From Palleronia marisminoris (lineage in GTDB: Bacteria > Pseudomonadota > Alphaproteobacteria > Rhodobacterales > Rhodobacteraceae): a stretch of DNA of 64,000 nucleotides. The translations under genes and the position numbers were made by a program. Each line of letters begins with the position of its first letter. The first letter of the stretch is position 1. Below the pieces are notes generated by a model. The model worked only from the letters and a program-made list of their open reading frames with translations, did not search any database and was not told the origin of the DNA. Below, in pieces: positions 16,803 through 24,397 of this stretch. Where the stretch lies: assembly GCF_900172315.1 (NCBI RefSeq), contig NZ_FWFV01000002.1, forward strand, positions 124,001-188,000, written 5' to 3'.

Positions 16803-18209
16803 ATGAGTGGAGCAGATATCGGCCTGATCGGCCTGGGCACCATGGGTTCTGCCCTTGCGCTGAACATCGCGGAAAGCGGCTTCGACATTGCCGTCTACAA
16901 TCGCTCGGACGATGTGACACATGCCTTCGTGGAAGAGGCCGGAGATCTCGCCGAGCGCGTGACTCCGGCCTTCAGCCTGGAAGATTTGGTTGGAAAGCTG
17001 AGAAGCCCTCGCGCCATCATCCTGATGGTACCGGCCGGCGACATCGTCGACGACCAGATCGAGCGTCTCCGCCCCCTCATGAATCCCGAGGACATGGTGA
17101 TCGACGCCGGAAATGCGAACTTCCGCGATACGATCCGCCGGGCCAAGGCCGCGGCCGCCAAGGGCGAGAGCTTCCTTGGCATCGGCGTATCCGGTGGCGA
17201 AGAAGGTGCACGACATGGTCCCTCGATCATGGGGGGCGGCACGCCAGAGGCCTGGGACAGGGTAGAACATATCCTGAAGGCCATCGCGGCAGACCACCAA
17301 GGCACTGCCTGCGCGACCTATATGGGTCCCGATGGCGCGGGCCATTTCGTGAAGGCCGTTCACAACGGCATCGAATATGCCGACATGCAGATGATCGCGG
17401 AGATCTACGGCGTCCTGCGCGATGGATCCGGCCTCAGCTATGCCGAGATTGCTGCTCATTTCGAGCGTTGGAACAACGGCCCGCTGCAATCCTATCTTGT
17501 CGAGATTTCCGCCAAGGTCGCGGCGGCGATCGACGATCGGTCTGGTCAGCCACTGCTTTCGGTGATCGAGGACACGGCGGGGCAGAAGGGCACGGGCCGT
17601 TGGACTGCCATCGAAGCTCAGCACCTCGCCGCGCCCGTCAACGTCATCGAAGCTGCGGTGTCGGCCCGCAACATTTCGGCCCAGAAGGACGAGCGTGCCG
17701 CGGGCGAACAGCGTTTCGGCGCTGCGCCCCAGCATGTCGACATCGACGCGGAGACGCTGGAGCATGCTCTCGTGGCAGGCAAGATTCTGTGCTACGCGCA
17801 GGGTTTCGAGATGCTGCGGAAAGCGAGCGCCGAGTTCGGCTGGTCTCTACCTTTACCCGAGATCGCAAGAGTTTGGCGCGAAGGCTGCATCATTCGCTCG
17901 GCGATGCTCGACGACATGGCGATCGCACTGGAGGACGCCCCCGAAACACCTCTCCACCGCGCGCCGCCTTTCGCCGACCGGCTGGAGAGCGCCTTGCCGG
18001 CGCTTCGCAAAGCCGTCGTTGCCGCCCTCGGCAATGGCCACCCCGCGCCTGCACTCTCCGCTGCGTTGACCTATTTCGACGCGATCCGCACATCGCGCGG
18101 AACTGCCGACATGATCCAGGGCCAGCGAGACTTTTTCGGGTGGCACGGCTTTGCTCGCCTCGACGACGAGGGGCGCGATCATCACGGCCCGTGGGTGACG
18201 TCAAACTGA
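16803..18209 (+). CDS. gnd: 6-phosphogluconate dehydrogenase (decarboxylating)
   Basis: A 468-residue enzyme of the oxidative pentose phosphate pathway, converting 6-phosphogluconate to ribulose-5-phosphate, CO2 and NAD(P)H. The nucleotide site is IGLIGLGTMGSALALNIAE, the substrate region GVSGGEEGARHGPSIMGGG and KAVHNGIEYADMQMI. Length matches the decarboxylating long form. The start at 16803 has GGAGA upstream; an in-frame ATG at 16788 lies against the inverted repeat and lacks a site. It stands alone, with a different function from both neighbours. Confidence 0.93.
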   Translation: MSGADIGLIGLGTMGSALALNIAESGFDIAVYNRSDDVTHAFVEEAGDLAERVTPAFSLEDLVGKLRSPRAIILMVPAGDIVDDQIERLRPLMNPEDMVIDAGNANFRDTIRRAKAAAAKGESFLGIGVSGGEEGARHGPSIMGGGTPEAWDRVEHILKAIAADHQGTACATYMGPDGAGHFVKAVHNGIEYADMQMIAEIYGVLRDGSGLSYAEIAAHFERWNNGPLQSYLVEISAKVAAAIDDRSGQPLLSVIEDTAGQKGTGRWTAIEAQHLAAPVNVIEAAVSARNISAQKDERAAGEQRFGAAPQHVDIDAETLEHALVAGKILCYAQGFEMLRKASAEFGWSLPLPEIARVWREGCIIRSAMLDDMAIALEDAPETPLHRAPPFADRLESALPALRKAVVAALGNGHPAPALSAALTYFDAIRTSRGTADMIQGQRDFFGWHGFARLDDEGRDHHGPWVTSN

Positions 18210-18286
18210 AGCCTGGGCGGCGACACCGCGGGGCTGTGATGTCGCACCCCCTAGCCCTCGAAAGCTCAAGAACATAATGTGAACGC

Positions 18287-19522
18287 ATGACGCGTTTCAC
18301 ACTCGAGCAAAAGCTGGCGGTCCTGTCGGATGCAGCCAAATATGACGCCTCCTGTGCGTCCTCCGGAACATCGAGACGCCATTCCCGCGCGGGCGATGGA
18401 CTGGGCTCGACTGAGGGCTCGGGGATCTGCCATGCCTACGCGCCGGACGGACGTTGCATCAGCCTGTTGAAGATTCTGCTGACGAACTTCTGCATCTACG
18501 ACTGCGCCTATTGCGTGAACCGCGTGAGTTCAAACGTGACCCGCGCCCGCTTCACCGTGGACGAGGTCGTGACCCTCACGCTCGAATTCTACCGGCGCAA
18601 CTATATCGAGGGGTTGTTCCTGTCGTCGGGCATCATCCGGTCGCCCGATGACACCATGGGCGAGATGGTCGAGATCGCTCGCAAGCTGCGCCACGACCAC
18701 CGCTTCCGCGGCTACATCCATCTCAAGACCATCCCAGACGCCGACCCTGCACTCATCGAGGAAGCCGGCCTTCTTGCAGACCGGATCTCGATCAACGTCG
18801 AGCTTCCGACCGATGCCAGCGTCCGGACCTACGCCCCCGAAAAGAAGCCGGAGACCATTCGCAAGGCCATGGCTGACGTCCGCCTTCGGACGGAGGCGGC
18901 GAGCGACCGGACGCATACCGGCCGACGCGCGCCACGCTTCGCTCCGGCCGGGCAATCGACCCAAATGATCGTGGGCGCGGACGAAGCGAACGACGCCACC
19001 ATCCTCGGGCAGTCCACCCGCCTCTATTCCAGCTACAAGCTCAAACGCGTCTACTATTCGGCGTTCTCGCCCATTCCCGATGCCACCGCGAAACTGCCGC
19101 TTGTGAAGCCGCCGCTCGCGCGTGAGCATCGGCTGTATCAGGCGGACTGGCTCCTCCGGTTCTACGGCTTCAACCTCGACGAGATCACCGGCGCGACCGA
19201 AGGCGGTAACCTCGACCTCGAAATCGATCCCAAGCTGGCTTGGGCACTGCAGAATCGCCACCTGTTCCCGATCGACGTGAACCGAGCCGAGCGCGACATG
19301 CTCCTGCGGGTGCCCGGATTCGGGACGAAGACCGTCGACCGCATCCTCGCCACCCGACGACACCGGACCCTGCGTTACGAAGACCTGGCGCGCATGGGCG
19401 CCAGCCTGAAAAAGGCGCGCGCCTTCATCACCACCATCGGATGGCAGCCGGGCGCCCTGACGGACAGCGCCGATCTGCGCGCGCGATTTGCCCCCGCTCC
19501 GGAACAGCTTACGCTCTTTTGA
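18287..19522 (+). CDS. Putative DNA modification/repair radical SAM protein
   Basis: A 411-residue radical SAM enzyme of the group linked to uracil-DNA glycosylase-like proteins (TIGR03916 type). The iron-sulfur motif CxxxCxxC is seen as CIYDCAYC near residue 68, preceded by SLLKILLTNF. Other family features are YIEGLFLSSGIIRSPDDTM, the AGQSTQMIVGAD block and a C-terminal helix-hairpin-helix (MLLRVPGFGTKTVDRIL, about residues 345-361) that suggests DNA contact. The stop overlaps the start of the DUF4130-UdgX gene by one base (TGATG). The chemistry it performs is unknown. Confidence 0.87.
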   Translation: MTRFTLEQKLAVLSDAAKYDASCASSGTSRRHSRAGDGLGSTEGSGICHAYAPDGRCISLLKILLTNFCIYDCAYCVNRVSSNVTRARFTVDEVVTLTLEFYRRNYIEGLFLSSGIIRSPDDTMGEMVEIARKLRHDHRFRGYIHLKTIPDADPALIEEAGLLADRISINVELPTDASVRTYAPEKKPETIRKAMADVRLRTEAASDRTHTGRRAPRFAPAGQSTQMIVGADEANDATILGQSTRLYSSYKLKRVYYSAFSPIPDATAKLPLVKPPLAREHRLYQADWLLRFYGFNLDEITGATEGGNLDLEIDPKLAWALQNRHLFPIDVNRAERDMLLRVPGFGTKTVDRILATRRHRTLRYEDLARMGASLKKARAFITTIGWQPGALTDSADLRARFAPAPEQLTLF

Positions 19523-20958
19523 TGCGTACGGTGGCCCTGTCCGAAATAGGAACCGACAAGGCCTGGCGCGTTGCGGCGCGCGGCCTACTGGCGGAAGGCG
19601 TCCGTCCCGAAGATGTGCTATGGCAATATGGCGCGGTTGAGAGCGATCTTTTCGCCACCGCCCCCGCAACCCCGTCCGGCACCGCCCTGCGCGTCCCTCG
19701 TGCCTTCGTCGACTTGGCCGGAACCGTCTGCTGGCACGTCGACCCCGAGCGCTTCGCACGGCTCTACGCGCTGCTTTGGCGGCTCATGGGCACGCCTGGC
19801 CTGATGACCGACCGCGGCGACGTACGCGTGAAGACGCTCTTCGAGATGGAGAAATCCGTCCGCCGCGACATGCACAAGATGAAGGCTTTTCTACGTTTCC
19901 GGGAGATTGATGCTGCTGGGCCGCGCCGCCGCTTCGCCGCGTGGTTCGAACCGCAGCATCACATCGTCGAGCCGCTGGCGCCCTTCTTCGCCCGTCGCTT
20001 CGGCGACATGGACTGGATCATCGCGACGCCTAACCGCACCGTGCATTTCACGGACGGCCAGATCGCCCTTGCCCCCGGTCAGCCGAAACCGGCCCTGCCC
20101 GATGATGCCGCCGAACAGCTCTGGACCACCTATTTCAGGAACATTTTCAATCCGGCGCGCCTGAAGGTGAAGGCCATGCAGGCGGAGATGCCCAAGAAGT
20201 ACTGGAAGAACATGCCCGAAGCCGCGGCAATTCCCGACATGATCGCCAGCGCCGAGGACAGGGCGAGACAGATGCAGCTCGCGGCTCCCACGCTGGCGCC
20301 GAGGCGGGCCGGCAAGATCACGGAGCGTTTGAGCATGACCGCGACGGACACACCTTCCCCGGGCAGCCTCGATGCGCTGCGCCACGACGCCGCGGCGTGC
20401 ACCCGCTGTCCGCTGCACCAGAGCGCCACGCAGGTCGTGGTGGGCGAAGGTCCCCGGAACGCACCGCTCATGGTGGTTGGCGAGCAGCCGGGCGACCAGG
20501 AGGATCTCTCGGGCCGCCCCTTCGTCGGCCCGGCCGGGCAGCTTTTCGATCGGCTGGCCGAGGAGGCCGGCCTCGACCGCGACGCCGCCTTCGTCACGAA
20601 CGCGGTCAAGCACTTCAAATTCCAGCCCCGCGGCAAGCGGCGCATCCACCAGAAGCCCGACGCCGGCGAAGTTCAGGCGTGCCGGTGGTGGCTCGAGGCC
20701 GAACGCGCGCTCGTCAAGCCGAAGCTCATCCTCGCCATGGGCGCGACCGCTGCCCTGTCCCTGACCGGCAATGGCGACGGCATCATGAAGCGCCACGGTA
20801 CCTTCGAGGCGACCGAGGACGGCACGCCGGTCCTTCTGACCCTTCACCCGTCCTACCTGTTGCGCGTGCCGAACGCCGCCGCGAAGGCAGCAGCCGAGCA
20901 GGACTTCCGCGCCGATCTTGCCCTCGCCGCCGACTGGATCGCGCGGAACGCCGCCTGA
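19522..20958 (+). CDS. udgX: DUF4130-UdgX fusion: uracil-DNA binding/glycosylase protein
   Basis: A 478-residue two-part protein. Residues 1 to about 250 are a DUF4130 (TIGR03915-type) domain; about 280-478 is a family-4-like uracil-DNA glycosylase domain. Visible are GEQPGDQED (320-328), HPSYLL (442-447) and the KRRIH motif at 372-376, which in UdgX carries the His that bonds covalently to the abasic site after uracil removal. Iron-sulfur ligands are probably Cys293, Cys296, Cys387 and His363, the last replacing a Cys of ordinary family-4 enzymes. It partners the radical SAM gene just upstream. Confidence 0.88.
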   Translation: MRTVALSEIGTDKAWRVAARGLLAEGVRPEDVLWQYGAVESDLFATAPATPSGTALRVPRAFVDLAGTVCWHVDPERFARLYALLWRLMGTPGLMTDRGDVRVKTLFEMEKSVRRDMHKMKAFLRFREIDAAGPRRRFAAWFEPQHHIVEPLAPFFARRFGDMDWIIATPNRTVHFTDGQIALAPGQPKPALPDDAAEQLWTTYFRNIFNPARLKVKAMQAEMPKKYWKNMPEAAAIPDMIASAEDRARQMQLAAPTLAPRRAGKITERLSMTATDTPSPGSLDALRHDAAACTRCPLHQSATQVVVGEGPRNAPLMVVGEQPGDQEDLSGRPFVGPAGQLFDRLAEEAGLDRDAAFVTNAVKHFKFQPRGKRRIHQKPDAGEVQACRWWLEAERALVKPKLILAMGATAALSLTGNGDGIMKRHGTFEATEDGTPVLLTLHPSYLLRVPNAAAKAAAEQDFRADLALAADWIARNAA

Positions 20959-20991
20959 CGACCCGCGTTCGAGGTGAAACAGGAGGATGCC

Positions 20992-21264
20992 ATGGCGATC
21001 GCGAGACATGTCCACGTGACCGGCCGCGTGCAGGGCGTCGGCTATCGGGCCTGGACTCGGGACGAGGCGCAGCGGCTCGGGCTCGGCGGCTGGGTGCGCA
21101 ATCGCGAGGACGGTTCGGTCGAAATCCTGCTTGAAGGACCCGAGCCGGCCGTGGCCGAAATGATCCAACGCCTGCGCGACGGCCCCTTCGCCGCCCGGGT
21201 CGACGATGTTCAGGCAAGCGACGGGATCCCGGAGGGGGCTGTGGATTTCGAGATACGGCGCTGA
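20992..21264 (+). CDS. acyP: Acylphosphatase
   Basis: A 90-residue enzyme hydrolysing carboxyl-phosphate bonds such as acetyl phosphate. The signature GRVQGVGYRAWTRDEAQRLG contains the catalytic Arg, and GGWVRNREDGSVEI the catalytic Asn. A strong AGGAGG site sets the start at 20992. It lies 33 bases after the UdgX gene and may share its transcript, though no functional link is known. Confidence 0.95.
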   Translation: MAIARHVHVTGRVQGVGYRAWTRDEAQRLGLGGWVRNREDGSVEILLEGPEPAVAEMIQRLRDGPFAARVDDVQASDGIPEGAVDFEIRR

Positions 21265-21380
21265 TTTCTCTTGCCTCATAAATCGAATCGGAACGGTTCG
21301 CATGCTAGCCAAGTGGCCATGGCAGCGGCCTGAGGAACCCGGCAAAGACCGGACCCGGCCCGACAAGACGAGGCAGAGCA

Positions 21381-21680
21381 ATGAAATCACTTATCGCAAT
21401 CGCCGTGGCGAGCGCGGCGATCGCCGGATGCGCCGGCGCCGGCGCGATCGAAACCGCCTGCAACACCTCAGACCGGGGCGCGAACAAGCGCCAGTTGTGC
21501 AGCTGCATCCAGCAGGTCGCCGACTTCACCCTCGACAACCGCGACCAGAGAATGGCCGCCAGGTTCTTCAAGGATCCTCACATGGCGCAGGAGATCCGCC
21601 AGTCCGACAATCACGGGCACGAGGTCTTCTGGAAACGCTACGGGGCCTTCGGCGACGCCGCGGAGAGCTACTGCAGCTGA
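21381..21680 (+). CDS. Small lipoprotein, conserved in Rhodobacterales
   Basis: A 99-residue predicted lipoprotein. The hydrophobic signal ends in an IAGC lipobox, with Cys17 as the lipidation site. The mature part has three further Cys residues (in ETACNTS and QLCSCIQ) and one at the C terminus, suggesting disulfides. Relatives in roseobacters are often labelled 'arginine transporter', a label not supported by anything visible here. Its 3' end overlaps the 3' end of the opposite phosphatase gene by 13 bases. Confidence 0.75.
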   Translation: MKSLIAIAVASAAIAGCAGAGAIETACNTSDRGANKRQLCSCIQQVADFTLDNRDQRMAARFFKDPHMAQEIRQSDNHGHEVFWKRYGAFGDAAESYCS

Positions 21681-22117
21681 GCCACCAGCTCGGCGGCGGC
21701 GCGCTCGACCAGTTGCAACGCGCCGTCGAAATCACCGGTGTGATAGGGATCGGGAATCGAACGCTCCGCACCCCCGGCATAGGGCGCGAACAGGCGGACG
21801 GGAGTCGTGTCGCCGGACGGGCGCAGCGCCTCGACATCCCGCAGGTTCGCCTCGTCGGCCACGACGATCAGGTCGAACCTCGCGAAATCCACCGCCGTGA
21901 CCTGCCGCCCGCGCAGTGCCGACATGTCGTAGCCCCGGGCCCGCGCCGCGCGGACCATCGGCGGATGCGGCGGCTCGCCCACATGCCAGTCGCCTGTCCC
22001 GGCGCTGTCGATCTCCAGTTCCAGCCCCGCCTCGGACGCCTTGACGCGAAGCACCACCTCGGCGGCGGGCGACCGGCAGATGTTCCCAAGGCAGACGAAG
22101 AGGATGCGTTTGGTCAT
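21668..22117 (-). CDS. Low-molecular-weight protein tyrosine phosphatase
   Basis: A 149-residue phosphatase. The P-loop C-x5-R-S is seen as VCLGNICRSPAAE (Cys near residue 9) and the general acid Asp in SIPDPYHTGDF (DPY/DPF motif). It removes phosphate from tyrosine of target proteins in the cytoplasm. Length is normal for the family. The start at 22117 begins directly with MTKRILFVC; longer upstream frames are not family-like. It converges on the lipoprotein gene. Confidence 0.93.
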   Translation of the reverse strand: MTKRILFVCLGNICRSPAAEVVLRVKASEAGLELEIDSAGTGDWHVGEPPHPPMVRAARARGYDMSALRGRQVTAVDFARFDLIVVADEANLRDVEALRPSGDTTPVRLFAPYAGGAERSIPDPYHTGDFDGALQLVERAAAELVAQLQ

Positions 22118-22215
22118 GGATCCGACACTAGCCGGGCCGTCCAACCACTTCCACATTTGCACGTCCTTGCTTCTGGAAATACGCAGGACCCGAAACCGAC
22201 CACGGGAGAGGTTTG

Positions 22216-22887
22216 ATGATCTTCGTGCTGACCGGCGCCGGACTGTCCGCCGAAAGCGGCCTCGGCACCTTCCGCGACCAGGGCGGGATATGGACGAAAT
22301 ACGACCTCTCCAAGGTTGCAACGCCCGAAGGCTACGCGGCCGACCCCTCCACCGTGCTCGACTTCTACAACGCCCGCCGCGCCAACGCTGCCTCGGCCGA
22401 ACCGAATGCCGCCCACAGGGCCCTCGCCCGGTTGCAGGGCGCGCGCGAGACGTTCCTCGTGACGCAGAACGTGGATACGCTGTTGGATCGGGCGGGCGCC
22501 GCACAGGTCCTGCACATGCACGGGCGCCTGGACCAGGTGCTTTGCAACAAGTGCGGCGCGCGGTGGCATGCACCGGAGATCATGGACCCGTTCGACCACT
22601 GCGAACATTGCGGCGCCCAGGCGGTGCGCCCGGACGTGGTGTGGTTCGGAGAGATGCCCCACGGGCTGGACGAGATCGAGGCGAACCTCTCCCGCGCAAG
22701 CCTCTTCGTCGCCATCGGGACGAGCGGCACGGTCTACCCCGCGGCGGGCTTCGTCGAGATGGCCGCCGCACATGGCATCCCAACGCTCGAGCTGAACCTC
22801 GAGCCGTCAGGCGGCGTGTTCGACGAGGGCCGCTATGGGCCCGCGACCGGGATCGTTCCGGCCTGGGTGAACGAACTCTGCGCCTGA
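22216..22887 (+). CDS. cobB: Sir2-family NAD-dependent protein deacylase
   Basis: A 223-residue sirtuin that removes acyl groups from lysine using NAD. NAD-binding motifs are VLTGAGLSAESGLGTFR and TQNVDTLLDRAG; the catalytic His is in LHMHGRL (residue 102). Zinc Cys pairs are CNKC (110, 113) and CEHC (129, 132). Tyr51 and Arg54 in DFYNARRAN form the Y-x2-R motif of class III sirtuins that prefer succinyl/malonyl-lysine. Start at 22216 follows GGGAGAG. Confidence 0.93.
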   Translation: MIFVLTGAGLSAESGLGTFRDQGGIWTKYDLSKVATPEGYAADPSTVLDFYNARRANAASAEPNAAHRALARLQGARETFLVTQNVDTLLDRAGAAQVLHMHGRLDQVLCNKCGARWHAPEIMDPFDHCEHCGAQAVRPDVVWFGEMPHGLDEIEANLSRASLFVAIGTSGTVYPAAGFVEMAAAHGIPTLELNLEPSGGVFDEGRYGPATGIVPAWVNELCA

Positions 22888-22892
22888 AACGC

Positions 22893-22917
22893 AAAAGACC
22901 CCGCGGGTGGCGGGGTC
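22893..22917 (-). terminator. Rho-independent terminator of rpmB
   Basis: On the minus strand an 8-base perfect stem GACCCCGC / GCGGGGTC with a 5-base loop is followed by TTTTGCG. It lies 25-49 bases after the rpmB stop. The sirtuin gene ends just beyond it on the other strand and may share the hairpin. Confidence 0.85.
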
Positions 22918-22941
22918 GGTTGCATCTTCAACGAAGCGGGA

Positions 22942-23229
22942 TCAGGCGGCCGTCTGGGCCTTCTCGATCTCACGCTTGATCTTCACGGCGCGGGGGCTCA
23001 GTTCGCCCTCTTTCGCCTTGGCCATGAACCCGTCCAGGCCACCCCGGTGATCGACGGTCCGCAGCGCGGCGGCCGAGATCTTCAGCTTCACCGTGCGGCC
23101 AAGCACCTCGGACATCAGCGTGACGTCGTTGAGGTTCGGCAGGAAACGGCGACGGGTCTTGTTGTTGGCGTGGCTGACATTGTTGCCAGTGGCGGGGCCT
23201 TTGCCGGTCAGTTCGCAAACACGCGACAT
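22942..23229 (-). CDS. rpmB: 50S ribosomal protein L28
   Basis: A 95-residue L28. It starts [20 protein letters not shown] and contains [13 protein letters not shown], both typical. The length matches alphaproteobacterial L28, which is longer than the E. coli protein. A clear terminator follows. Confidence 0.97.
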   Translation of the reverse strand: MSRVCELTGKGPATGNNVSHANNKTRRRFLPNLNDVTLMSEVLGRTVKLKISAAALRTVDHRGGLDGFMAKAKEGELSPRAVKIKREIEKAQTAA

Positions 23230-23331
23230 TGGTTCGTCCTTCGGTTCAGCGTGCCCGGGCAACATGCGTCATGCGCCCACGGACAAGTATGTGTCAGGGT
23301 TGCGGGCAGATAGAAGATAGCGCGGCCGGCG

Positions 23332-24339
23332 TCAAGACGCATCGGTCGGATTTCCGCCCCGGCCCGTCAAAAGCCGCGACAGGATCTCGTCGGCGGCGGC
23401 CGCGGGCGGTGTCTCTCCGGCCGCCACGGCGCGCCCGAGACGGTCCATCTCGCCCCTCGTCCGGGGGTCCTGCACCAGGTGGTGAATCAGTCCCTGGCGC
23501 ACCGCCTCTTCGAACCAGTGCCGATTCTGCGCCGCACGCACGCGGCCCCAATGCCCCGTCTCGCGCCGGAACGCGGCCAGCGCCTGCATCTGCTCCCACG
23601 CAGGCGCGAGCCCTTCGCGCGCCACGGCCGAGACCGCCATCGCCTGCGGGAAGCCGTCGGGATCACCCTCGCGCTTGCGCAACAGCCGCAGCGCGCCTTG
23701 GTAATCGGCGCGAGTCGCCTCGGCCTGGCGCTTCGACGCGCCGTCGGCCTTGTTGATCAGGATCAGGTCCGCGATCTCCATGATCCCGCGCTTGACCCCC
23801 TGCAGCTCGTCGCCGCCGCCCGGGGCCAGAAGCAGCACGAACAGGTCCGTCATCTGCGCGACCATCGTTTCGGACTGGCCCACGCCCACCGTCTCGACGA
23901 TCACCACGTCGAAGCCGGCGGCCTCGCACAGCGCGATCGCCTCGCGCGTCCGTCGCGCCACACCGCCAAGCTCGGTCTGGCTGGGGGAAGGGCGGATGAA
24001 GGCGTTCGGATCGCGCGACAGCTCTTCCATGCGGGTCTTGTCGCCCAGGATCGAGCCGCCCGAGCGGGCCGAGGACGGGTCCACCGCCAGAACCGCCACG
24101 CTCAGCCCCTGCCCCGTCAGCAGCTTGCCGAACGCCTCGATGAAGGTCGATTTGCCCACACCGGGCGTGCCCGACATCCCGATCCGAAGCGCCTGGCGCG
24201 CGGGATCGGCCACATCTGCCAGCAGCGCCACGGCCTCTGCCCTATGGTCGGCGCGGGTGGATTCGACCAGCGTGATGGCGCGCGACAGCGCCCGGCGGTC
24301 GCCCTTTTTCAGGCGGGTGGCGAGGGTGGATCGGTCCAT
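23332..24339 (-). CDS. meaB: Methylmalonyl-CoA mutase-associated GTPase
   Basis: A 335-residue MeaB/ArgK-family G3E GTPase that loads and protects the B12 cofactor of methylmalonyl-CoA mutase. Walker A is GTPGVGKST (about residue 60), Walker B region is [13 protein letters not shown], and the base-recognition motif is INKADG. No mutase gene is in the window, so the partner must be elsewhere. The ATG at 24339 is within 60 bases of the divergent hrpB start, so the promoters overlap or lie inside coding sequence. Confidence 0.95.
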   Translation of the reverse strand: MDRSTLATRLKKGDRRALSRAITLVESTRADHRAEAVALLADVADPARQALRIGMSGTPGVGKSTFIEAFGKLLTGQGLSVAVLAVDPSSARSGGSILGDKTRMEELSRDPNAFIRPSPSQTELGGVARRTREAIALCEAAGFDVVIVETVGVGQSETMVAQMTDLFVLLLAPGGGDELQGVKRGIMEIADLILINKADGASKRQAEATRADYQGALRLLRKREGDPDGFPQAMAVSAVAREGLAPAWEQMQALAAFRRETGHWGRVRAAQNRHWFEEAVRQGLIHHLVQDPRTRGEMDRLGRAVAAGETPPAAAADEILSRLLTGRGGNPTDAS

Positions 24340-24397
24340 GCCACGTTGATGCGTGGCAGGGCTGGGCTTGTCCAGAGCGGGGCGCTATCCCGACACC

